The notes beneath the pieces were generated by a model. That model did no database searches, had not been told where the DNA came from, and worked only from the letters and a program-made list of their open reading frames with translations. Positions 55,142-64,000 of a DNA stretch of 64,000 nucleotides are shown here, piece after piece (within the stretch, counting starts at the first letter, position 1; every line of letters begins with the position of its first letter). The translations under genes were made by a program, and so were the position numbers. Source of the DNA: Pratylenchus scribneri (Eukaryota; Nematoda; Chromadorea; Rhabditida; Pratylenchidae); NCBI GenBank assembly GCA_030063045.1, contig JAQSEB010000138.1, positions 1,178,001 to 1,242,000 on the forward strand. The letters run 5' to 3'.

Positions 55142-55821
55142 TCATTGTTCTTCTTCGGCTTCTCGGGCCTCATCATCCTCATGGCCATCATATTCCTCCG
55201 GTTCGGATTCGATCAGAAGGGCGGCCAGTTCTTCCTCGGTCAATGGCGGTTGTGGCGAAAGTCCGGATTGACTAAAAATTTAGGGAAAAAATTTTTATGA
55301 GGATTATTTAAAAAAAACTTACACATCACGGGTGGTCATCGGTTGGTTGGAAGATCCGGACTGGTGAGAAGATCCGGGCTGACTGAAATTTAAGGAAAAT
55401 TTTTTATGAGGAATATAATTTTTTAAAGAAAACTTACTCATCCTGGGTAATTTCCACGTTGGCCATCTTCTTGGTCAGCTCAGCTTCTGCGTCCTTGGCC
55501 TCATTTTGGAGTTGGATTTCATGGATGCTAAATTTTATTAAAAATAATGAGGCTTCTAATTTAAAAAACTTACTCCACACGACGACGACGATACTTGCGT
55601 TTCATGTCCGAATATTTGCCTATGGCCCGCATGATAAGTAATACTAAAATATTGAAAATGAATAGAAATAAATTAATTAAAACATACATGGTATATTCTC
55701 CTTCGGCCGTTCCTTCCTCCTCTTCGGTCAAATTTTTAATTATCAATTTTTTTGGATGAATATGGTTTTGGGATATGTTTTTTGGTTTTAGAAAAATGAG
55801 GAAATCGATTAATGTTTTCAA
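55142..55821 (-). CDS. Spliced membrane protein with polybasic motif and acidic coiled-coil tail
   Basis: Four exons inferred: 55821-55574, 55527-55438, 55382-55323 and 55271-55142; three introns of about 46-55 bp, each with a GTAAG donor; 528 nt, 175 aa. An N-terminal segment is followed by a transmembrane helix (YVLINLFLFIFNILVLLIM), an immediate polybasic run (KRKYRRRRV), a predicted coiled coil (IQLQNEAKDAEAELTKKM), an SG/Q-rich linker and a strongly acidic end (EPEEYDGHEDDEAREAEEEQ). The start may instead be the methionine just before the helix (about 55689). No family recognised; the transmembrane-plus-polybasic arrangement recalls small viral fusion or trafficking proteins, which is only an analogy. 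Confidence 0.65.
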
Positions 55822-56415
55822 TTTAAGTTACTGTACTTAGAAAAAGTTTTGAGAATAAATATCCTCTTTATTTTCGGAGAGAGAAATGAAAGGAAATAGT
55901 ACTCGGAAGAGAAATAGACATTTTTATTTTGTCGGCCATTTTCTCGGAATTTAATCCAAGAAAGGAGGATGACCTCCGACCTAGAGAGTCGTTTTCGAAG
56001 ATATAGCGTTGTCTTATTGTCGTCTTTTTATCCGAGGATAAATGAGGAAGGAAAGTGAGATGGAGCATTTTTATTTGGATGTTCCCATCAATCTACACAA
56101 TCCTTCCTCGTTTGCCCATTTCGGGTTTAATTTAATTTGTGTTAATTATTTGTAGATTTAAAGTTAATTAAATTAAATTTAGAGATCAAAATAAAAATAA
56201 TGATCCGAAAGTATAATTTTTCTATTTATATTTTCATATTGTATTTTTAGTATTTTATAATAAAATTATATGTATATGATGTATGCACAATTAAGAAAAC
56301 ATGCGCCATAGAAATCTCACCATAGGAATCTCACCACCGATTCCTTTGGTTTGAATCGGCTATAGCCTCTCTACCACCGATTTCTCTGGTTTACATCGGC
56401 TTCGCCTCGCTACAC
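55822..56415. other. Intergenic region with CCGATTTCTCTGG mini-repeats
   Basis: The left half is AT-rich and noncoding as far as I can see; a 66-residue minus-strand frame at 55868-56068 is not supported. At about 56310-56412 there are two or three degenerate copies of a unit 'caccgattyctctggttt..atcggct..gcctcgct' that can form a short stem (CCGATT/AATCGG). The same unit is inserted in the right terminal repeat at about 58770-58826. Confidence 0.6.
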
Positions 56416-56855
56416 CTAGAAAACACGCGTACCCTTAGAATACACGCACACATACATATTTTTGTACATTTTTGTGTAAAAATGCTTAACTTTGCACTAA
56501 ATTTTCATTGCTCGTCGTTAGCGATGCATGTGTTTTTAGTTGCTCGTTCTTACCGATGCCTATTTTCTCCTTAAAAGTGCAATTTTTGACTCTTAACGTT
56601 GCTATCATCGGAAGATGCGCGCATCTTCCGAGACCTTCATCGGAAGATGCGCGTAACGAAAATCGTTACGCGTCGTTAACGTTTCATAAAAGTGATAGTT
56701 TTTTCTCTTAACGATGCACTTTTTCTCCTTAAAACTGATGTTTTTTATTCTTACCGATTTCGTTGCACGTTCTTAACGATGACTTTTTTAAAGTCAAAAA
56801 GTCATCGCTAACGACGCGCTAGAAAAATCAAGTGCAACGCTAAGGACGTGCAACT
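56416..56855 (+). repeat. 440-bp palindrome-rich repeat, copy B
   Basis: Same orientation as copy A (46595-47032) and nearly identical over the inner 400 bp. It carries the same perfect 24-bp palindrome (56608-56631). The two copies flank the penton-to-membrane-protein block. Confidence 0.88.
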
Positions 56856-56950
56856 TAATTTGTAAATACAATTTTTATTTAATTTCATTTTTATTAATCG
56901 AATATATAAAAAATGGTATACATATGAATAAATGAATACATTGAATAATA

Positions 56951-57530
56951 TTAAATGGGTCCATCTTTAGTCCATCGAAAGGGTTTCATCTTCTTGTCAT
57001 AGAATGGCTTAAGCTTCTTTTCATATGCTCCATCGATCCGAAAATCACTGTTCACAAAGAAGATGGTCTCGATGTTCTTAATTTTCTTTGAGGAGGACGG
57101 GCAGTTCGACTCGGAAGAATTTACGCAGAACTCCTTGTTCGTTGATAGGTTCAGCGCGTTCAATGAATGCATATACTTCTGGGCATTTACAAGTTAGAGC
57201 ATATTTTCTTGAGGCCATATCCCAGAGTTCCGAAGCTTGTTTTTGAGTAATTGGGGGCCCATCTTTGTATGTTTTATTGTTATTGAAGAGATCAAGACTA
57301 TCCAGATATTTTCCACCAGAGGTCATTTCAAGAGTGGAAAATCCATATGAATTACAAAAATGTTCAGCAAAGGTACGATTAGGAAAACCAGAATAAAATA
57401 CATAGGAAAATTTTGAGGTAAAATCCAAAACGTTTTCAATGACATAGGCCAAACGTTGAAAGAGGAGATCTGGATAATCAGAGGCCATCATTTCGAGGAG
57501 GGTTGGAGGAGTGAGAATTTGCTGGGCCAT
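56951..57530 (-). pseudogene. CD38-like ADP-ribosyl cyclase homologue, copy 2, frameshifted
   Basis: A diverged paralogue of the 50177-50695 gene. The first frame (57530-57078, 150 aa) keeps the predicted active-site residues Y46, E68, D77, W103 and E142 in the same contexts (VFYSG, TLEMTSGGKYLD, ELWDMASRKYA, FFRVELP). It then ends after LLKEN. Sequence corresponding to the C-terminal part of copy 1 (KNIETIFFVNSD) continues in another frame down to 56951 and adds a Lys-rich tail not present in copy 1. The shift of one nucleotide lies at about 57078-57095 in an A-rich run. The truncated product still contains all predicted catalytic positions, so it might retain function. It is divergent from the 57942 gene. 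Confidence 0.68.
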
Positions 57531-57941
57531 ATTTTCAGTAAATTGGAGAGAGAGAATATATTTGAGAATTTTCTGGCTTCCGAAATTTTAGATTTTTGGA
57601 AGAATGAGCTCCGGAATCGAAAATCAGGGTTTTTATATTAGAAAAAAGGAAGAGGTTTAAAATTTGCTCAAACCGCTCTTTTTCGGTAACCAATAAGGGA
57701 GGATGGTGTGACAGCCGTCGGGAGGGATTTTTGATGACTCATCAAAAAAGGCAGATGTCTTTGATTTTCAATTTCGGAGGATGGAGGAGGATTTTTGATG
57801 ACTCATCCCACTCAACATTTTCTGCTTAAAAGTGACTTCCGCCCATTTTTCCAAATCATTCTTGAAAAAACCCAAAAATCGGAGGTCGAAAATCTCTCCC
57901 AAATTTATTCAGCTCCGAATTTAATTTTTCCTCTCAAAAAA
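57531..57941. promoter_or_regulatory. Divergent promoter cyclase-2/160-aa gene with two AP-1-like sites
   Basis: ATGACTCAT occurs at 57734-57742 and 57798-57806. Positions 57824-57941 are a close reverse-complement copy of the cyclase-1 promoter and 5' leader (50815-50696), and the copied segment ends exactly at the ATG of the plus-strand gene. A TATATTAG element for the minus gene lies near 57638. Confidence 0.65.
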
Positions 57942-58421
57942 ATGCGTTACTCCTTTTTAAAATATATTGAAGTAATTCCTGATTCAGATGTTATTGAATA
58001 TAGCGAAAATGAAAAAAGAAAAAGAATTGTATATGAAACCAAATTCCGTATCAAAACACTTCCTGAAGAATGGCTTGATGATTCAGATGTTGAATATGCT
58101 TTTACTCGGTTTTTTGAAGAATGCGGTCATAAGGCAGTTAATGATCCATCTGTCCCACATCCTGAAAATGAAGAGAATGACGATTTTACTTGCTGGACAT
58201 ATTTTAAGGTGCGGAGTGATATTATGCGAGAGAATGCATGCCTCGAATTTGCTCCATATGGTCGAGATACTACAGAAAAAATTGCTAGAGCATTCATCTA
58301 TACTTTATGGTTCTGCCGTTCATACATAGACAAGACGATAGAAGAGGCGGTATTCGATGTTGAAATGGTCACTGAATATAGAAAACCAAAATCTCTGTTG
58401 TATTATGGTGTTCTTTATTAA
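57942..58421 (+). CDS. Unknown 160-aa accessory protein driven by a copied cyclase promoter
   Basis: Start chosen at MRYSFLKYIEV because the 118 bp just upstream duplicate the promoter and leader of cyclase copy 1 up to its ATG. The longer frame from 57795 merely reads through that promoter. The protein is soluble-looking, acidic (WLDDSDVEYAF, ENEENDDF), with a CWTYFKV strand and FIYTLWFCRSYIDKTIEEA helix. I recognise no family. Its position opposite a cyclase gene mirrors that of PAZ, so it may be another host-interaction factor; this is inference from context only. Confidence 0.65.
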   Translation: MRYSFLKYIEVIPDSDVIEYSENEKRKRIVYETKFRIKTLPEEWLDDSDVEYAFTRFFEECGHKAVNDPSVPHPENEENDDFTCWTYFKVRSDIMRENACLEFAPYGRDTTEKIARAFIYTLWFCRSYIDKTIEEAVFDVEMVTEYRKPKSLLYYGVLY

Positions 58422-58537
58422 CAAAAGTTCCTAAAAAACATCTGTTCCTCAAAAAATCCTACTCCTCTTTGATATTAATATTTCTTCAAAAATTATTGTT
58501 CCTCAAAATTCCTCAAAATAAACCATTGTCCCCTTTC

Positions 58538-59234
58538 CATTAATAATCATTTTCCCTCGAAAAACATCCCTCCCATTAATAATCCCTCATTCAAAATAAA
58601 CCATTTCAATAATATTCATTTTCTTTTAAACAATTGGATAAAAATGGTTGCGGTAAAATTGGTACTGTAGAAATGAAAGTGAAAGTGTTTTCTCTTTTCC
58701 TTTTTTCCTTCGTTCTTCCTTCTTTTCCTTTTGAGTCCCCTTTCGGGAATTGAAGGTCGTCGGCATCGTCCATAGAAATCTCACCGCCGATTTCTCTGGC
58801 TTGAGTCGGCTATCGCCTCGCTGCTCCTCCTCCTCCGTCGTCATTTGAGGGACCATCCTCTGTTTTGGAGAACAGCCAACACCTAAACGATTGAGGGAGA
58901 ATTAATATTGAGAAATTCCCTCGAATTATTTCCCCTCCGTTTATTTTTCCCTCAACCCTCATTTTTGCCCTTTCCCCTCCTTCCCCAGACTGGTCATCGA
59001 GTGGCTATTCGCCTGGGAATTTGTGCTCTATACCCTTTCCCTCATCATTAGTAAATATCCCTCTCGTTTCTCTAACTTACCCGTTAAACTAAGAGGATGG
59101 GCACGGACCGGCCGCCTGGGTGGTCGAGGCAAAGAAGCGAATATCCTGGCGCTTCCAAGTGGCCGCTTAGATGTCCGCTAAAAACCATCGATTTCCTTAG
59201 CGCCGGCTGACCGGCTGGGCGGTGATCATCTACT
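58538..59234. repeat. Polinton right terminal inverted repeat
   Basis: Reverse-complement match of 33581-34253. It differs by scattered substitutions, small indels and an insertion of about 60 bp (58770-58826) made of the CCGATTTCTCTGG mini-repeat also seen at 56310-56412. It carries the tip motif GCCGGCTGACCGGCTGG near 59202-59218. Confidence 0.93.
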
Positions 59235-59240
59235 ATTATT
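59235..59240. repeat. Target-site duplication ATTATT, right
   Basis: Directly follows the right Polinton end CTACT and equals the left-side hexamer. Confidence 0.92.
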
Positions 59241-62200
59241 TCTTAAAAAAAATTGACATTTTCTTACCAAAATGGGAAAATATGACAAAAAATATGACAG
59301 ATCCTTGCTCTAAACCACAGATTAAATAAATATATTGCTTTTTGCCTGTAACAAATTTATTTATGAAACTCATAATATTTTTCCTTAAAATAATTGATTT
59401 AAAATCAATTAAGATATTTTAAATAAAAACAGAACAAATGGCATTATCAAAAAGTTTTAAAAAAATTAATGAAATTGAATTTTTGAGTTACAAATAAAAG
59501 TTGCAAAAAATTTTTTATGAAATTTATTTCAAATAAATAAGACCAAAAAATTTATGAGGAAAACATTTTTTCCAATTAAGATAAAAATTCCATTTTTTGT
59601 ATAAAATATTTTTTTTTCAAAATTAATTGAAAATTGTTTGCAATATTTTTAAAACTCATAAAAAATGTAATAGAAAATTTTTAAATAAATTTTTATTTAC
59701 TCTATTAAAAATAATTTATATTGAAATTAAAAACATTTGTAAATTAAAATAAAATATTAAATATTATTTTGCTAAAAAATTTGAAAAAAAAATTTGCATA
59801 TTCAAAATTGTGATGAGATTTGAATAATCAAAATTGCTATAGAGAAATGCTAAATAATTATAAAAATTGAAAGTAATAAATGTTTCCTATAAAAATTATT
59901 TTAAAATTTATTAACAATTATAAAATCTTTTTCCAAAATTGGGCCAGTCCATCCGATGTAATAGAAAATTGGTCCCTATTTTTGAAGTTAGTTTTGGCTA
60001 TTCAATAAAATGAGGTTGATGATGGCCAACAAAGCATTTTCAAATAATTGTAAAAATTGTAAATGATTTCCAATTTATTCTAATATCAATTAATAGTCAG
60101 CAGCAAACAAAAAAAATTAATTCGGTGAATAGTAATTTTTAATTTAAATGCAGCTTTTTTCGTAAAATTTATTTTATTATTTCATTTTTTTAATTTACAT
60201 TTTTTTTTGGAAAATTTGTTGCATTACGATAAATTAATTATAAAAAGAGACAAAAGGAAATATTTATAAATTCTAAAATGAAAATTTATGGGATGTAAAT
60301 TTATTAATTTAACAGGAAAAAATTTTTAAAATTTAGCTAAAAAGTTACTATTAATTTCCCAATATTTTGCCATTTATTGCACGAATTCCTCCATTTCCGT
60401 GATTTTTCTAATTGAATTGGAACCGATTAAAAAGAATAGTAAGAATGTAAGGATTTTTCAGAATTGTGCAAATATTTTGGATGTTTTTTTAATCAATTTC
60501 TAAAAATTATGGGAATTTTTTTTTTATTTATGTCCACAGAACGGAAAAAATAATTATAACATGAATTCTGAAATTAATTGAATTATTTATTTTTTATTTT
60601 ATTTAAATTTTATTTTTGTGCTCTATTTTGCATAACAATTTGAAGAAATGGGAATTTCCCTTTTTTAATAAAAATCTGTCCCTGCGATAAATTTTATGGG
60701 ATGCAAAACAAATACTCAATGGGACAAAACATATAATTAAGTGATTCATTTTCCAATGATTACTACGGTTATGTTTTTAAAATAAAAAGTATGGATGGAT
60801 TTTGAAATTAATTGAGCATTTTTATTTATTTTATTCATATTTTTGTGCGTTTTCATACCGTTTAATTTCAAAAATTTCTAAATTATTCTTATTTATTATT
60901 AATCTCTTTCAGAAAATAAATTTATGATATGCAGAAAACCAAACACCCAGACATTAACTTAGTCCTTGTTTCGCATTTCACAATAATATAAACTTGTCAG
61001 ACTCAAAATTAAAAAGATAAATAAAAATATAATAATTTTATTCATTTTCAATTGATCACATCACAATATGTGAAATTTAACATTTTGAAAAGATCAATGA
61101 GTTTTTGAAATTATTTATCAATTTTTTATTTATTCAAATATTAAAATTTTCTAGGGGCATCAATTCAGAACCAGCGGGGCAAGCCCGCTGGTTCTGAAAA
61201 TGGGGACGGAAGGAATACATGGGACGGTATTAAGAAAGAAAAAATGGGATACAATCCGAATTCTCCGAAGGAAATCTTAATTATTAAGAGAAAATAAAAA
61301 TATTATTATAATAATTTTATTCAAATTAATTGAGCAATTTTGTTTATTTATTTTTATTTTATTTAAATTTTTTATTTTTTGTTTGACAACTGGGATTCAT
61401 TTTGAAGAATTCTTAATTATTCTTTTCTAATATTAAAATTTTCATCAAAAAAATTTATGAGAAGCAACATTCAATAGGGTATTTATTACCTAGTCGAAAA
61501 GAGAAAATAATAATAATATAATAAATAATAATTATTAAAATGGATCAAAAAAGTATTTCAAGATTGAAAATATTTTTTTGAAATTTTTAATTTAGGACGA
61601 AAATATTAAAAATAAATTTTTACAAATTATTTTTCAATATGTTTAGAGAAATATTTTTGTAAAATTTTTTGTTATTATATTGTATCACATTCGTCTTTTC
61701 GTGTCAGCTTTTTTGTTGCTAAAAAACTTGAAGAAAAAAATTAATTTATGTTACTAAATTTAGAAAATACTTTCGTAATTTTGGTCTCATTTGATGAAAA
61801 AAAATTCAAAATTTATAAAATTTATTTTTAATGAAAACATTGTAATAATAAATTGACATTTAATTTTCACAAAAAATTTTCGTTCGTTTATCTCTCTATA
61901 CATTTCTGATGCCAAAGCAACTAAAATTGTCTATGATATTTCTAATCGAGTGTTTTTAAAATTTTATTTAAAAATTATCTCTTTACATTTTTCATCAAAC
62001 CCATAAAATGTTGCATTGCCTTTTTTATTATAAAAATGCAAAATTATTAAAAATAAAAAATGAGTGACTAATATGTCGAACAGATATTTAAAAAATTTTA
62101 AAATTTCGAAAAATTATTGAATCTTATATTAGGACATTGTTTGGTATTTGGCCCTTTTTGACTGAAATTTTCATCTGTTTTTGAAAACCTCTACTGCATC

Positions 62201-64000
62201 AAAAGCGATAACATGTTCCATGCATTTCCAAGCAACTTTGTGAATTCCGCTGGCATCAACAATTATTTGAATGTGGGAACTGGGAAGGCACACAGATTTG
62301 GGTTTAATGATTGAGGTTATAAGATGGATCACTTTGGATGAATTTTTTAAATTTTTTTATTGGTATATTATGGTATTGGCAAACAATTGGACCAAGTGGC
62401 CGTGTTATATTATCGATTTATATGCTAATTAAGTAGCCGTCTATTATAAGTTGTAAGCCAATAAATGTTATTTCTCAATTATTAACACTTTTTTTGATTT
62501 TATTTTATTATTTTATAATATAAAATATTTGAAATGAATTGACTATACATTAATAATTGAAATTGAGTAAAAAAGAGAATATTATTTCAAAAAATTTAGA
62601 TGCAAAAAAATATAGTTTGTTTTTTTAATTATTTAATAATAAAATATTCCACATTAATTTATCAATTTTATTATATTTTTTTATCAATATTTATTTATTA
62701 GAAAAGTCATTGAATTATTGGACATGATTTTATTTAAAAATAATACCAAGATTCTGAAAAGATTCAAAAATTATGATGGTTATAACAACACCAAAATAAT
62801 TCACATTATGTGCGTAATTGCGAAAAAGGAAAATATTAATTAATTTATTCATTTTTCGGCGAACACAAAGGATGACCAATCACGATTTGATGAAATTTTC
62901 AAATTAATTAATCAATTTTTTTATTTTATTTTTTTTGTTAATCATTTGGGAAGTCAATTTTGTAGAGTTTTGAATAATTCTTTTTTTTAAATTAATCTGT
63001 TCCTATTTTTATATTCCATTATCAAAAATCTCCATAAAAATATTTTTGCAAATTTTTATTAAATTTTCAAAAGATTTATTTTAATAATTGAGAAAAATGA
63101 GAAATTTGCTACCAATTTAGAATGGAATTATAAAATGATTGAGCAAATTTATTTATATTTTTATTATCATTTCTTTATTTTGTTTTATTTATCAAAAACA
63201 ATTTTGATTAAATTTTTTATAAACTCATAAAATATTTTTATTTATAAGTATAAAAATATATCATAAAATAGATTGTAAATAAATTAATAGAGCCGATCCC
63301 AAATCAAAATATTTTATAAATAAATTGCAAAATAATTTTTTATCTAAATTTGCAATAAATTTAAAAAATGGCTTAATAAGAATTTTATGCCATCGTAATA
63401 ATCAAATTATTTTTTCTTTAAATTTTTATTCAATAATTTTGTAATTTGTTAATGAATATAAATAATTTTATCTTTAAAATTTTAAAATTTCATTTTATTT
63501 TGATCAGGTTTTGTCGGGTTTAATTATTAAAGTGGGAAAAACAGATGTTTTTTAAATTCCAGTATCTTCATAATAAATAAGTAGCACCAAAAATCTATTT
63601 GAATGAATTTGGATCATATATCATTTTCTTTTATCCTCTTTTCTCGTCTTCATCATCATAAATTTAGACTCAAAAATAAATTTTAAAAAAAATTCGGGAT
63701 TATTCTTCACATAATATTAATTTGCTCAACAATTAAATTTATGGGGTATAAATCAAAATGAATTTTTCAAACAAATTCTCGAAAAAAATTACGAATTCGT
63801 CAATTTATTGCAAGTACAAGGATGAAAGTTGAAATTAATAAACATTCTTCAATTTTATCCAAATTTCATTTTTGTTCATCGCCTCTTAAATCAATTTTGG
63901 AAAATTTTATTATTCTTTTAATATTAATCTGTTCATGAAATAAATTTATGGAATTCAAATTAAGTCTCCATAGAGCATTAGAAAAAAATAGAAATAAAAA
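59241..64000. other. Right flank: gene-free AT-rich repeat region
   Basis: Same character as the left flank: copies of R1 near 60670, 60895, 61430, 63000, 63720 and 63920, the R2 block at 59745-60165, and a block at 60400-60600 matching 23090-23290. No gene is supported. Confidence 0.7.
61164..61198. repeat. Perfect 15-bp stem hairpin
   Basis: TTCAGAACCAGCGGG pairs with 61184-61198 around GCAAG. It shares the AACCAG(C/T)GGGGC core with the hairpin at 3484-3510, so the two are probably related. Confidence 0.8.

Larger units (their letters stand above)
33581..59234. mobile_element. Complete Polinton/Maverick transposon (25,654 bp)
   Basis: The element is defined by exact ends (AGTAG...CTACT), long terminal inverted repeats and a perfect 6-bp target duplication. 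Inside it are all hallmark genes: protein-primed DNA polymerase B, retroviral-type integrase, packaging ATPase, adenain-like protease, major capsid and penton. GC content is clearly higher than in the flanks. The size is at the upper end of the usual 15-25 kb. The accessory content (PAZ protein, two CD38-like enzymes, RING protein, four membrane proteins) is unusual. Three reading-frame lesions and divergence between the terminal repeats suggest this copy is not freshly inserted and may be inactive unless helped in trans. Confidence 0.96.

Noticed and set aside
55646..55689. Additional intron (GTATG..TTTTAG, 44 bp) in the first exon of the 55142-55821 gene
   Set aside because: Removing it breaks the frame to the transmembrane and polybasic segments, and no alternative upstream frame has a start codon.
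51847..55821. Herpesvirus gB-like fusogen, as reported in some nematode Mavericks
   Set aside because: None of the membrane proteins is large enough or shows a class III fusion protein layout.
57795..57941. N-terminal 49 residues of the longer 208-aa frame
   Set aside because: This stretch is a copy of the cyclase-1 promoter and leader in reverse complement, so translation very probably begins at 57942.

Overview
The window is an AT-rich, repeat-laden eukaryotic region interrupted by one complete, virus-like Polinton/Maverick DNA transposon. The host is most likely a nematode. The evidence is tiny introns (42-60 bp, plus two longer ones in the RING gene) with GTAAG/GTATG-type donors and TTTCAG/TTTAG acceptors, a major capsid candidate of the type found in nematode Polintons, and a PAZ domain resembling worm Argonautes. 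Base composition would fit a tylenchid or rhabditid worm, but the species cannot be named from this sequence.

Layout. Positions 1-33574 and 59241-64000 are flanks with no gene I can support. They are built of degenerate, interleaved AT-rich repeats, with a few GC-richer insertions: a 0.64-kb palindrome at 5664-6300, a small inverted-repeat element at 10700-10884, a 31-bp tandem array at about 15.75 kb, a GGAACA-rich element at 17.1-17.9 kb, a 396-bp tandem array at 18 kb, a 131-bp tandem array at 22.4 kb and a MITE with 7-bp target duplication at 26490-26979.

The Polinton occupies 33581-59234 (25,654 bp). It is bounded by a perfect 6-bp target duplication ATTATT (33575-33580 and 59235-59240), begins AGTAG and ends CTACT, and has terminal inverted repeats of about 0.67-0.70 kb. 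Left to right it carries: a spliced RING-finger gene (-); protein-primed DNA polymerase B (+, frameshifted); a T-shaped palindrome; DD35E integrase with chromodomain (+); packaging ATPase and two overlapping small genes (+); a pX/pVI-like core protein and the major capsid protein joined by TAATG (+); repeat copy A; an unknown acidic protein (-); penton/minor capsid (+); a zinc-ribbon protein (+); a CD38-like ADP-ribosyl cyclase/NADase homologue (-) divergent from a stand-alone PAZ protein (+); adenain-type protease (-); four small membrane-protein genes (-) with one basic spliced gene (+) among them; repeat copy B; a second, frameshifted cyclase homologue (-) divergent from an unknown 160-aa gene (+); and the right terminal repeat.

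How it fits together. Polymerase, integrase, packaging ATPase, protease, major capsid, penton and core protein form a full replication, integration and virion kit. Several virion-side genes share a TATAWAAGGAC core promoter. The polymerase/RING divergent promoter instead carries E2F-like palindromes. The two cyclase genes each share a divergent promoter containing ATGACTCAT (AP-1/GCN4-like) with another accessory gene: PAZ in one case, the 160-aa unknown in the other. The accessory set (Argonaute-derived PAZ, two NAD-glycohydrolase-like proteins, RING E3) looks like a host-interaction module. I regard the PAZ-plus-cyclase arrangement as the most novel content here. This copy is probably no longer fully functional: there is a 1-nt frameshift in the polymerase, a frameshift in cyclase copy 2 and an in-frame TGA in a membrane-protein gene.
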